Shown piece by piece: positions 1-11,536 of a stretch of 64,000 bases of DNA. Below the pieces are notes generated by a model. The model worked only from the letters and a program-made list of their open reading frames with translations. It did not search any database and had not been told where the DNA came from. The stretch spans positions 1 to 64,000 of the forward strand of contig QLIY01000622.1 in assembly GCA_003260075.1 (NCBI GenBank), read 5' to 3'. Both the position numbers and the translations under genes were made by a program. Each line of letters opens with the position of its first letter. The stretch's first letter is position 1. The stretch is from Phallusia mammillata (Eukaryota; Chordata; Ascidiacea; Phlebobranchia; Ascidiidae).

Positions 1-66
1 ACATCCCGTCGCTGCGTTTCCACCTTTTGCCACGTCGCTGGACGTGCTGTTGTTCCCATCCTTTCC
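1..66 (-). CDS. Possible internal or 3' exon of an unknown gene, cut by window edge
   Basis: On the minus strand a splice-acceptor-like TTTGCTACAG precedes position 66. The sequence from 66 down to 1 is open in one frame and reads as a Gly/Asn/Ser/Thr-rich peptide (starts GKDGNNSTSSDV). It is clearly richer in G+C than the AT-rich DNA to its right, as expected of an exon. No domain is recognisable, the upstream exon is not identified and the other end lies outside the window. It could also be a chance open stretch. Confidence 0.2.
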
Positions 67-2206
67 CTGTAGCAAATGCAAGGAAACACCTTCTGATCAA
101 CTGTAAAATTTCGGTTATATAACACGTGTTTGATTTGGACAATGATTAATCCGAACGGTGTTTTCCCTGTTTTGATACAGAATTTGATAGGATCCCAATG
201 TCGTCATTATTCTATTTCCCAAAACCGTTTTTAACTGAAGTGATTGTAATTTTTTTTTTTTTTTTGTTGTAAGTTTTAGTTGTGATAGATGAATTTTTTT
301 TCGCTGTATGTCTCTCTCCCCGGATTTTGAGGTATTAATATCAATTTGTTTTATTGTGGTGTCGATTGGATATGTCAATTTTTTAGTAAAAATTACCCCC
401 CTTCTGCTGTGAATTTTAGGCACAAGGTTCTCAAACTTTTTAAGTATTATTAAATTCCAATTACTTTTCCTATTATTCGGCCTATTAATAAATTTGCTTT
501 TCGCAGCACGCTTTGATGGCAAACCACACAAAAGGTGTCAAAAAGTGAGTTAATTTGCAACCATTAGCGTGGACGGGGAGGGGCCAACATGTCCATGTCC
601 ACTGGCAAAATTTGAAGTTTGATATCGAGAACCAAATCAGTGTGGGATATCATAATCAAATAAAAAATGCAACGTAGACATGAAATAAATAAATACAGCG
701 CTTGGCTGTTCCGTCGAAACCCAGTTTGGTAAAAATACGCCTAAAATGTTATTGGACAACAAACAATTTTTCCCCTCACAAAATTTTTAGATGCCTACGC
801 CACTGTTAGCAACTTTAGCTTTTTTTTATTAGACTGCTTTTCATAACAAATAAAAGATAAACTAATATATGAAACATGGTCTTGAATTTCGCTGCACACA
901 GTTTGGGAATCACTGGTCAAGACCCCAAGTACCAAGCAAGCTAAGTATAAAGTACGACGTTATTTGTTACATCTGGTATTTATATTTGTCAAATTTGCTG
1001 ACTAACACAGTAACAGGATAAAGCTAACACAAATAGCTTAAATATGTCATTTAAAAAGTAGTATTGTGCTTAAAATCACACTAGTTGAACAACAAATTGT
1101 GTTTAAAAATGTACATGTTTTATTCTCGTCAATAATATTAATGTGATAATAAAGAAACTGAAAGTATGGGTTGAAATACAATAATAAATTCTGTAATTGC
1201 GCAAGTACAATTTATGAACAGGTTATTTATGAATGGCAAAGTTATAGAAAAATTAGTAAGTGTCGCAGTTGAACTTGTCAACAGAATTATGTTTCCTCAA
1301 TAAAACTAAATTCGCCATATATCACAACTTAATTTTAACCAGGGATGTGTGACATTGGGTCCAAGCATACATACTGTGTACAGTAGTAGCTTTTAAATGC
1401 TTATTGTTGTGAAAAAAGGAGCTACGATTTTGTAAAACACATAAAAATGATAAAACATTCCGTTGCAATAATGCATTTGCAAGACACGCCTTTTACATAA
1501 TGTGGTGATATTGCTCCCAATGTTCGGAATAAACAGACCAAAATCCTTACAATGCGTGATATAGTAGCTTAAAGGGCATTAAATAAATCAGTGAATAGAA
1601 ATTATCTAAATCAAACACATTACTACAAGCAACTGCAAGTTAAGGAGTCGGACCAATAAACAAACCATTAACATAGCATAACATAAACATTTTGACATGG
1701 ACACTAACATAATAATTTCCAAATGAAAGACAGACACAGTGGTAGTAAAACAGTTTGCAAGCGAAACTTGTGAATGCCCATGGACTTAGTTTTCATTTCA
1801 TTTTAGGCCCAAGTGGACAGTATTTTTAACTATAAAAGAACACCTACACCATGGCAGTTATGAGAAAGAACAACTAAAAAAGCACTTTTAGCAGGGCAAG
1901 TAAACATAGTCATTGCAAGCGCAATGCTACGTACGGTAAGAAATCATTGGGCATTATGCATAATAATATACATGGTGATGTTACAAAACGTTACAAAAAA
2001 GTTAAGAGAAAGAACAACACAAAAAGCATATTTAACCGTTTTTGTGTTTTATGTCCTATTATGTCACATCAGTGCTGAAGTTGATAGCTCTGGCTTCATT
2101 ACATAACAATAAGGCTTGTGCTTCATGATGTGTACCTATATGTGCAGGTAACAGAAGGCCAGTTCAGGAACATGTTCATTGTGGACCTTGTCCAGTCCTT
2201 CTTGCA
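67..2206. other. AT-rich non-coding stretch
   Basis: I see no convincing gene here. The longest open frame (115-531, minus) is a Lys/Asn-rich run through A-tracts with no family resemblance. Several AATAAA/TTTATT motifs near 1120-1310 could serve as polyadenylation signals for minus-strand transcripts. An isolated CAGTGCTTCTCAACC hAT-like end lies just to the right at about 2417. Confidence 0.5.
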
Positions 2207-2855
2207 TCAAGATTGACTCAGTTTAAGGTTGCATGATCTGAAATGTAGAAGAGATAGTTAACTTATTATCAAATTAGGAACAAGAAAAACTAATACCAGC
2301 CTTAAAAATAGTAAAAAAAACATCACCAAAACAAACATAAATGAATTCTGATAAGTGTGCTGCATGTTTTATATGTTTTAGTGTTAGGCTTGTATTTGAA
2401 AGTTTGATGTAGTGACCAGTGCTTCTCAACCCCTTATATGCATTTACAGTTTAAAGCAGGGGTGGGGAACCTGCGGCCTAAAGAGGCCTTTTTGGGCACT
2501 AAGTGCGGCCTTCGATGTCAGAATATAATTTAGGATGTTGATAATACACACTGGACCAGGCGCTAAAAACTAGACAGAAACGTTTTTTTACCTTTATTCC
2601 ACATTGCTATTTGATTGGTTCTAGGGCAGCGGTTTTGAAACTAGAGCCAAATGTTTGCGTACTGGTACACAAAGCGATATCCGTAGAACTGTCAAGAGAC
2701 CAAGGTTCTACAATCTTACTTGTGTTGCAAAAGAACAATTGTTTGCGCATAATCGAATGTCTTAAACTCGTCTGTGATGTCACAAGCTGCTCTTAGATTG
2801 ATATTGATAAACAAGCGAGTTTCTATGTTAATACAATCCTGAATGTTGTAGTGAC

Positions 2856-2944
<89 letters not shown>

Positions 2945-4527
2945 TTTGAATGCCACTGTCCTTGGCCTGAGAAATAGTCTGTGCGGCCTGAGTGAGTGTC
3001 GATAAACCGTTTGGTGGCTTTCACAAACAAAAAGGTTCCCCACCTCTGGTGTAAAGGCTACAACAAGCTATTTAGACTTAAGAATCCATAACAGTGACTA
3101 ATTTTGAAACAAAACCAGATGAAGATAAACAATATAGGACAGGGCTACCCAAACAGCAGACTGCGGCCTATATCCGGACTTTTGAGGCATTGGACGTGTA
3201 CCTCTACGGTCTTTTCACTATGGTTATATACGCTATCATGTGTGTTTGAATTACTGGGTCATGCTATGCTTCTTAAGAAGCAGTTTTTAAACTAGGGTCC
3301 GCATAGCGATTTCTCGAGAACTGTAAGGAGCCAAGGCTATAAGTCTTTTTAAAACTTTACGTGAAGTAAAATTGTGCAACTGTGATGGAAAAATGGTCAC
3401 TATTTAACAAAACGGCAATTGTTTGTACACAATTTTATCTGTGACATAATACACTCAATTTTGAATCATTGACATAAGATGTGATCCTGCACAACTAGAT
3501 AAATTGTGCTCTGTATGAGCCAATATACTTTTGCAAAGATTAAATTAAATTTAGTGCCCAATTAAAACTTTTGCTGACATACATTTGGCTTTAACAAATA
3601 TATATGTTGAAATGCCTTTAGTTATAACCAAAATTGGCTAAAACCATTTGCTTTTGCCTTACTGACAGGAAGGTCGGGACCTCGTCAATTTTCACCTTTT
3701 GTATCTGGACCTTTGTACCACTAGAGTTTTTGCAAAACCATTTTAAGTTTCATTATTGACCCGGATCAGTTAGAGATGGCACATAATCTGTTAATTTATG
3801 TCATGAAGTAAAAATTACATAGAACATTGCTTCAAGTCATTGCTCAAAAGTTACCACAAAGCTTCATTAATTAGCTCAACAACATATAAATTAACCCTGA
3901 TTAAGATGCCCGAATGAGATAGCACAAACACTAAATACGTTCCATATTGCTGGTTGAACCATATGTTTAGCAACGATTTGGGTGATACGCAACCCTCATG
4001 CATATTATAAAAGTAATGTTTAAACTTGTACCTTATAGACATCAGGTGTTCAATCTTCTCTAATGTAACCAGTTGGGAACCGCATTAGATGTGTTGATGT
4101 AGTATCTTAAACAAGTGTAACAGTTGTTGCACAATATAGGATCGCCTAGCAGCAGAGACACACATTTGTGTGGCCATTCATATATATACTCAACTAAATA
4201 TGTTACATGTATTTGTATTAAAGATGTAGTACAGGCCAAGTAAACATAGCTAGACATTATTCTGTCCTTAAAAGACAGACTTAAAAGATTTCATAAAATT
4301 TATAATTTTTCTGTACAGTTTTAAAACAACAACTGTGGATTTACAAAATATATTTGCACACCGGAGGTAAATGAACACATTTACTTGCAGTTTCAAAATG
4401 CCCTGCAGCTGCTAAACAGATATAAAGCACAATGTTAAAAATGTTCACCTTGTAAACCATGGGTGTTGCATCTTCAGTGATGTGACTGATGGGGAACTAC
4501 TTTTGATGGGTTGATGCAGTGTGATAT
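2207..4527 (-). CDS. Speculative downstream exons of the gene starting at 7627
   Basis: A minus-strand segment 4527-4449 (79 nt) is bounded by an ATTTTAG acceptor and an AAG|GTGAAC donor. It is open in the one frame that continues the phase-1 donor of the 7627-7513 exon, and starts ITLHQPIKSSSP. A possible last exon 2237-2207 follows a TTTCAG acceptor, keeps the phase and ends in TGA. A diverged copy of the 4527-4449 segment lies at about 4108-4029 with a stop in the matching frame. The phases agree, but the exons are short, no domain is visible and intermediate exons may be missing, so this is a weak model. Confidence 0.2.
2457..3048. mobile_element. Non-autonomous hAT-type element with internal poly-C
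   Basis: The ends form terminal inverted repeats: CAGGGGTGGGGAACCT at the left and AGGTTCCCCACCTCTG at the right. They are flanked by an 8-bp target duplication with one mismatch (GTTTAAAG at 2449-2456, GTGTAAAG at 3049-3056). The 592-bp length, 8-bp duplication and CAGGGGTGG...AACC ends are typical of hAT superfamily elements. No transposase frame is present, so it would move only in trans. It carries an 87-base C tract. Confidence 0.88.
2857..2943. repeat. Uninterrupted 87-base poly-C tract
   Basis: A pure C run inside the hAT element at 2457-3048. Such length is rare; it could form i-motif/G-quadruplex structure, and its exact length may be affected by polymerase or assembly error. Confidence 0.97.
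3140..3400. mobile_element. Decayed relative of the hAT element at 2457
   Basis: It starts CAGGGCTACCCAAAC followed by CTGCGGCC, like the left end of the 2457 element. It also shares with that element's 2640-2705 part the sequence order 'aaactag..', 'agcgat..', 'gaactgt', 'ccaagg'. No right-hand inverted repeat or target duplication is seen, so the right border is approximate. Confidence 0.5.
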
Positions 4528-4603
4528 CTAAAATAGGAGTAATACCAGTTACTATATGCTCAGTTTAGGTTTGTTATTAAGTAAATCGATTCGTACAGTA
4601 GAT

Positions 4604-5045
4604 CAGGGGTGCCACATGTGTGGCCCTTCAGGAGTTTTTGTGCGGCCCATGAAGTAACTTTAAGAAGTTACGTGTTTTACTCAGGTGGAATACCCTGTCA
4701 GACCTGTGAGTTTACATGATACAATAATTCTGTATTGGTGGTATATGCAGCATTTCTAAAGGATAATTGAAATAACCCATCTTTAGAATCAGCAATCGTG
4801 ATTGTTGCATCATTATATGCCATTGTTTTCACCCAAAGCAATAAAGCACAGTTGGTTCTTTCACTCTGCTGCACTGTATATACGTATGTTATTTACCACA
4901 GTGTTTAATGTAGTTAAAAAATGTAGTTAAAACATTTTACTTTTTAATCATGCAATGCTTTTTGTTGTCATGTTACATTGTAACAAATGTTTCTATAGTG
5001 CGGCCCTCAACTTACTTATAAGTTTGTTTTTGGCCCTCAAGTTTA
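4604..5045. mobile_element. hAT-like remnant rich in GCGGCCC motifs
   Basis: The left end CAGGGGTGCCACATGTGTGG resembles a hAT terminus. Repeated TGTGGCCC / TGCGGCCC words occur near both ends (4616-4650 and 4998-5040). The matching right terminus (…CCCCTG) is absent and no target duplication is visible, so this is a truncated or decayed copy. Confidence 0.4.
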
Positions 5046-5079
5046 GTTTTGATTATGACCAGAAAGCAGCTAAAACTTG

Positions 5080-5655
5080 TAAATCTGCAAAACAAAAACC
5101 TACCTAATCTGAAAAAGACAGAAAAATATCCGAAGCCTGACAAACAGGACAATGGCCTTAATCATAAAAAAAATATGATTTAACTTCCTAAACCTGAAAA
5201 CGATATGAGTTAACTTACAAAAACCCTGAAACAGCCATACGGCAAAACAAAAAACTGGTTAACTTGAAAAACACTAATAAATTAAGTTTTAAAACACAAG
5301 TTCACGTAACCGAAAAACAACCTTATCCTGAAACACAGAAAAAAACATGTTAAACCTGATCAAAAGTTAATGGTGAAACACAGAAAAAATATGAAATGTG
5401 TAAAACAACAAAATGTCTACTCAAAAACACCAGATACTTGAGACACTGTTTTTACTGAACTTGTACACCAAAAAGAAGTTAATTAAAAAAAACTTAAACC
5501 TGAAATACAGCAAAAACATATTAAACCTAAAAAACAAAAAAGTTAGGTTGAAAAACACCCTATCCCTGAAAAACACTACAAACATGAAAACAGAGAAGTT
5601 AACCTGAAAAACAGCAAAAACATATTAAACCTGATAAACAGAGTAAAAAAGTTAA
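5080..5655. repeat. Degenerate A-rich tandem repeat, core TTAACCTGAAAAACA
   Basis: Variants of the words TTAACCTGAAAAACAG, CAAAAACATATTAAACCTG and CCTGAAACACAGAAAAA recur irregularly over about 570 bp. The pattern suggests an old minisatellite of roughly 30-40 bp units. The short plus-strand open frame inside it (5413-5607, Lys/Asn/Leu only) is a by-product of the repeat, not a gene. Confidence 0.55.
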
Positions 5656-6919
5656 CCTGCAACCAATTTTTGGCCATAAAAATAGTACAGTAATAAAATA
5701 GCTGTTAAACACCTAAAAAAAGTCATAAAAGCTAAAGTTATTTCTGCCAAGAAATGTAATATTTTAATACCTGCAAAAATATAGTTTTTTAGAAAATTTT
5801 ACCTGTAAAAAAACAATTTGATGATACAAATGACAGTTCATACCTTAGAAAGTTGCGGAAATGCACAACAACAAAATATGCTTAATTTTGACAAATTGAT
5901 ACAACACATATCATCATGAAATCAAAGGCAAGGCCTGAAGGATGGTTTTTATGTGTTGGAAATCAGAAGGTAACTTAATAATACATACCTGTAATGAATT
6001 CAATAATCTGACAGCAAAATACATTCTCCACTTCAGATTTCTTGACTACATTACTAACTAGGTGCTGGTGGTTCACATGATTAGAGCGACGGGTAATAAA
6101 CAAAAACAGAACAAAGAACCTGTCCGGCTGATGTAAAAGGCACAACACCCCCCCAAGAACCGGTCTACTTAAAAAGAAATGAAAGGATAGATAAAGTGGA
6201 CTCTACGCACATTTTTGTTGATGAAAGAGGGAAAACGCAAGCAAAATTTAAGTTCATAATAATATTGGGGTTAGATGCACTTTGTTCATTTCCATCATCA
6301 ATGAAGAAGTTAATAATGCGTTTAACAGTACGAGATGAACCTGAAAAATCGTTTGAACCACCAGCAGCCTCTGCACGGCCGACCAATAAGTATACAAAAC
6401 AAACTTGCCTCAACTAAAACTGCACTGCATACAGCCGCTGCAAATTAGCCTATAAAAGTAGAAGTTGAGTCTGTCATGTTTTACAACGACCCAAACAGCC
6501 ATTGCCCCCTTTATGACTGGGTGGCCTGGTCAAGCAGGCAAACGGAACTGAGATAATAAGAAATAGACTAGATAGCCTAAATCCACTCAAAAAATGGGCT
6601 TGACCAGCATAACCAGGATGAGGGCATTTTTATTGCACATTTTACTTTAGGTTCATACTTTTACTCGACTTAAAAGTGTGCTATATCTATGCTTAAAATC
6701 TAGTTGTAATATTCTTTTTCCCAAAAGAATAAGTAAACAAGACAAGCAAAGAAAATAAAAGCTGGTCAAACTCAAAAAACAATCACAACATCCCTATTAT
6801 TAGGCGCAACAGTTTTGTAAGGGTCCAGTGATGATTACAGCGTATATCTCAACAACATGGTATCACTGTTCCCTGCCCTTAGAGACCCCCACTTCAAGGA
6901 CCCAAATGAATTACGCAAA

Positions 6920-8118
6920 CCCCCCCCCCCTAAAGCCATTTAACAACGCGCCACTCCTAGCTAGAAAACGATCTAAGCTATAGTGCCTACGTGGCGCGCG
7001 AATCCCAAATGCATCTAACCTATATTGCCTAGCCTAACCTTAGTTAACGAGTGCTACTCTAGTTCTAACCCCTAGCGCCAACTTGCTGACAATAGTAGCA
7101 CTCCTACAGACTTGGGCCTTTCTTTGACCACCGAGGAAGACTTCCTTCACGGATCCTCCTCGGCAAAGAATAGGTCACTCACCCTAGCGCCAGTTAGCCT
7201 AAGTTAGGCCTACAGTTCCGCAAACCCGATTGACCCACGACAGACTCCTATGTTTACATACAAATAAATATTTGAAGTTGGAGAGATGTTGGTTGATTGA
7301 CGGGGGATGAAGAGAAGTTAATTTCATCGCAGAAATGCAAACGACTGAAAAAACACATATAACTAAAAGCTAGATTTTAGCATCATCAGTAAATATGCAC
7401 TAGCCTACTCTATGTTTAATGTGTTTTTTTAAGACAAATTTTAATAGCTATCTGCTTTAAGCCTTAAATAAAATAAGATTGATAAGAAACAAATAATTTA
7501 AACAAAACTTACCATGTAAAACATATCCAACGCAAAGCACGAACCAGATAGCAAGAAAACGTTGCAAAATCAGAAACTCGTGGTTACAAAATATTGCGCA
7601 ATCGTTCGTTGTTGAGGCGCGCACCATCAATGGTTGCGTTCGAATTCAAATTCGCAAATATTTTATTGCAAAATAAATTGTTAATTTTTTTGGTAGATAT
7701 CAAACTTTTGCGAAAATAAGAAAGGGTGAAATACTATAATTTTGTTTGTTTTGATAACTTTGGATATTAGGATATTGAATATTTTTGAAAACGAACAAAA
7801 ATGCCAAACCACAAAAATGGTCAAACAAAAATCCACTGCAGCAACTATATTTTTTATGCTAGATTTTATGATTTATAGTTCTTTTTTTATAATACCCAAA
7901 TTGGGAAGATTGAAAAAAGCAAAAACAAAATGAAATGGTCTACTGCTTTTATCAAAATCGCGTGGCAAAATGTGGGATTTACCCTCAGACAACAAATCCC
8001 ATTGTTCGCCAACAACAACCTTGAAGACGATTTATGCCCAAGAGCCTTGAATATAGATGGATATTTATGCTTCATTTTATTTTAAGTTTTCTCAGTACCA
8101 GCGTTATTTTTCAAATGT
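6920..8118. repeat. Left copy of a 1.2 kb direct duplication
   Basis: From an 11-base C tract (6920-6930) onward, the sequence matches 8914-10083 in order with indels. Shared landmarks include TAAAGCCATTTAACAACGCG, the CCGAGGAAGACTTCC...CCTCGG hairpin, the minus-strand exon at 7627-7513 and GCAAATATTTTATTGCAAAA. Both copies begin at the C tract. The left copy keeps the candidate first exon open. Confidence 0.85.
7513..7627 (-). CDS. Candidate first coding exon with signal-peptide-like segment
   Basis: On the minus strand an ATG at 7627 opens a 38-codon frame that ends at a good donor (CATG|GTAAGTTT). The peptide starts MVRASTTNDC and has a hydrophobic stretch (FLAIWFVLCVGYVL, about residues 24-37) preceded by an Arg, as in a signal peptide or signal anchor. 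A second copy at 9609-9516 keeps the ATG and donor but is broken. The following exons are not certain (see 2207-4527). No family is recognised. Confidence 0.35.
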
Positions 8119-8435
8119 TTTTTTTTGTAATTATGTAAGATGCAGCATTTGGGTTGGTAATTATAGAAGTGGAAATGAGTATATCACGGCATTTCATTCG
8201 GGTTTGAAATTTGAATCAATGTTCTAGGTTTTTAAATCATTTCAGTTTAAAGTTTGGATTTTAGTTGGAAGAGCTGCAATAAGTTTTAAGACCACCACCC
8301 TGTACATGGTTATAAGTTATATTTTTATTGAACATTTCAATTTTTAACCGATTAGCAATAGGGTATGTTGTCATTGTTTCAAATCTTGTGTTTAAAAGAA
8401 CGTTCTGTAAAAATGTAATGGATTACAACCAATGC

Positions 8436-8612
8436 TGTGAACAAGGATGGCAGTACGGTACGGTACGTATTGCATTGACCATACCACGGACCTCGTTACG
8501 TAAAGCGTACCGTACCATCGTACCGTACCAAATGTCAAAATTCAAAACGTACCGTACCACCTTGAGGTACTTGAGGTAGCTACGGTACGAAAATTTGCGT
8601 GCCGTACCTTCA
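8436..8612. repeat. GTACCGTACC-rich element
   Basis: Words of the type GTACGGTACGG / CGTACCGTACC recur in both orientations (8452-8467, 8506-8529, 8548-8560, 8580-8612) in a stretch that starts GGATGGCAGTACGG. The design resembles other elements of this window with subterminal word arrays, but no clear target duplication was found. The open frame 8328-8579 across it is not credible as a gene. Confidence 0.5.
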
Positions 8613-8913
8613 GATAAACCAATCGGGAATAGGTTGGATGCATTTTATGACATGCGCTTAAAGGAGAGGTGTCGAAATTCTAAACAGGGTGGCCATCGAC
8701 TCCAAACCAAAAATAGGACAATCGACAAATCTAATTTTCATACGAAACGAAACAAACGTTTTTGAACAAATCTTTGCATTTATACGAACCATGACATATC
8801 ACATGTCATATTTTTTCCCCAGGAACAATGTGTTCCAGCAACTCCTTGTTCGTAGAAAATACTTTGTGCATCTCACAACAGCTTAGGTCTAGGTTTACTT
8901 TTACTTGTAACAA

Positions 8914-10083
8914 CCCCCCCCCCCTAAAGCCATTTAACAACGCGCCACTCCTAGCTAGAAAACGATCTAAGTTATAGTCCCTACATGGCGCGCGAATCCC
9001 GAACGTACCCAACCTATGTTACCTAGCCTAACCTTATTTAACAAGTGCTACTCTTCGTTCTAGCCCTAGCGCAACTAACTGTCATTAGTAGCACTCCTGT
9101 AGACTTGGGCCTTTCTTTGACCGAGGAAGACTTCCTTCACGAAACCTCCTCGGAAAAAGAATAGGTCACTCAACCCTAGCGCCAGTTAACCTAAGTTAAT
9201 TCTAACAGTTGCGCAAACCCGGTTGACCCACGACAGACTCCTATGTTTACATACAATAATTATTTGCAGTTGAAGTGATGTTGGTTGATCGACGAGGGAT
9301 GAACAGTTCGTTTCATCGCAGAAATGCAGAAGTCTAAAAAACGCATATAACTTAAAACCAGTTAAAAACTATAAAGTAATATCTATGGTAGCATCAACAA
9401 ATAAGCACTACGCTATGCTTTATGTTTATATTTAAAGGAACATTTTAATAACTACCTGCTTTGTGCCTTACGTTAAATAAAATTGATACAAACAAATAAT
9501 TCACACAAAACTTACCATGCGAAATGTAGAGTATCCAATCCCAAATAAGAACCTAGTCGTTGCAAAAACAATACCTTGCGCAATCGATCGCTGTTGAGGC
9601 GCGCTTCATCGTTGGTTGCGTTCGAATTCGAATTGCAAATATTTTATTGCAAAATAAACTGCTGAATTTTCTTGTAGATATGAAACCCTTCCGAAAATAA
9701 AAAATCTAAAATAACGTCATTTTTGTTTTGTGTGGATAATTTTGGATGTTTTAATATTTTCTATTTTTGAAAACGAACAAAAATGTTAAACCACAAAAAT
9801 AGTCAAACAAAGATTCACCGCGATCATCTACTTTTTTTCTGCTTGAGTTTATTTAAAAGATAGTTATAGTTCCCTTTTCAAATACCCAATTTAAGAATAT
9901 TAAAAATAAAGCAAAAATAAAATAAAATCGCGCTGTAAATGTGGGACTTACCCTTGGACAACAAATCCCATTATTCGCTCACAACAAACTTGAAGACGAT
10001 TTATTTAGATTGCAGGGGAGCCTTGAAAACAGATGGATGTTTATTATTTATTAAGTTGTTCGGTAGCAGCGTTTTTTCCCAAG
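8914..10083. repeat. Right copy of the 1.2 kb direct duplication
   Basis: Homologous to 6920-8118, again beginning with 11 Cs (8914-8924). Its copy of the candidate exon is disrupted, suggesting this copy is the one under less constraint. Confidence 0.85.
9516..9609 (-). pseudogene. Broken copy of the candidate exon at 7513-7627
   Basis: The minus-strand ATG at 9609 and the donor CATG|GTAAG are kept. The first residues match (MKRASTAIDCA against MVRASTTNDCA), but the segment is 21 nt shorter and a TAG stop follows at codon 19, before the hydrophobic stretch. Confidence 0.45.
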
Positions 10084-11536
10084 TCCATTGTTGAATAAAA
10101 TTTGGACAGCTTGTAGAGTGTGCCATTTCTAGTTGTCGATTGTTGTATTTTACCCTGTGGCTCCAACATTTACCCAACTAGCCCCTCCAAAATAAGTCCA
10201 TTTACTAAACAATGTCATTGACAGCTTGTAGAGTGTGTCATTTCCAGCTGTCGATTGTTATGGTCGAGTTTGTGAAAAAACGATTCCACAAGATGTTCTG
10301 CTATCTAACAGACAACTGCAGTATGCAGGTAACATATTGTTAAGTACCGAAAAGTGCATGTAGGCTATAATCCGGCAACAATTCATGTTGTAATTTTACT
10401 CAATATGGGGATTAAGAGATGTATTAGTACAATGGTTCCCAACCTGTTTTTGACGCCACCAAAATACTCCCCAAATTTTGTTTTGTAGTTTCTCGCCACC
10501 CATGGACATATTCTTACTATTTTGGTTTTATATTAGTCTGCGAACGAGGAAAGCTTTTCAAAAAATTACTGCTTCTATTTGGATGTCAATTTGGATTAGC
10601 AGACACGAGCCGGCGAAGTATATGTACAAAAATAAACTCATCTCTCATCTCTCAAACCAGTCTCGTTTAAAAGGATATGACCAGTTCAGCGTTTAGTAGC
10701 CTATTGCACATTCCAATTGCTCCTTTCGCCTTAGTGCATTTATGGTCTGTATGCAGTTTATGCATACAAATACAGGCTAATAATGTGCTGCTAATTTTCG
10801 TGTTGTACTGCTATGTTGTTAACAGTGTTTCAAATTTAAGCACAAGTAAAAAAAACGAAAAAAAAATTCTTAAATGAGTGATAAGAGTAAAATAATCTCT
10901 TCCTTGTGAAATATTTATCATTGATTTGTTTGTTCACAGAAGCTGACCAACTGGGAACTTAGAAGAATTATATTTTTTGGAACAGAAATTTTCAATAAAC
11001 AGTAATTTATTTGCTCTTTAGTAAAGTCTCAATTGCCAACCGTCTGACCGCTATCACTGTGAACAAGAACGAGAGCTTTTTCGTGTGTCGTACAAACTTG
11101 TGCATGAAATAAATATTTAAAGTGAAAACTGTTTCGGTTTCCCTAATAGGCCTATGCATAAATATTTTTTAAACACACAATAGCAAGGCCACAACTAGAA
11201 AACAACTAACATATTTAATGTGTTGTCACCCAAATATTTATTCCAACCCAATGCAAAAAGTGCAACAAATGACAATGTGTCAGAAGCAACCATTAACTAC
11301 AAACGCAAGCAAAAAATAATATTACAAGATGCCCCTTTTGTAGAAAAAAACTTTACTGGTTGTAAAGTTGAGAATATTGTCCGCTACTAAGGAAATGGCC
11401 TAATAAACGCAAACTTCTTTGTTGGATTTGTCTAACTTAGAGATTTTGTACTTTTTAAAGCATGAAAAGCAACTATGAAGTAAACAAATACCGTATGGCA
11501 AACAACAAATTAAGTACAATCGGTCAAGTTCTTGGA
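10084..11536. other. Intergenic: short duplicated motif and hAT-like terminus
   Basis: A 40-bp motif (GACAGCTTGTAGAGTGTG... ending GTCGATTGTT) occurs twice, at 10104-10143 and 10220-10259. A hAT-like terminus (CAATGGTTCCCAACC) lies at about 10432, without a recognisable partner end. Nothing coding is convincing; the right part probably holds the 3' end of the minus-strand gene ending at 11537. Confidence 0.45.

Noticed and set aside
115..531. 138-codon minus-strand frame
   Set aside because: Lys/Asn/Ile-rich translation of AT-rich DNA including A runs; no domain, splice logic or neighbouring exon supports it.
2716..3043. Poly-glycine open frames on the minus strand
   Set aside because: They are translations of the 87-base C tract, with no coding evidence on either side.
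6165..6417. Overlapping plus and minus frames of 73-82 codons
   Set aside because: The two strands mirror each other, with no splice sites in phase with neighbours and no recognisable domain.
7140..7170. Hairpin CCGAGGAAGACTTCC...CCTCGG as a terminator or RNA gene
   Set aside because: Short imperfect stem within a duplicated block; no RNA gene features.
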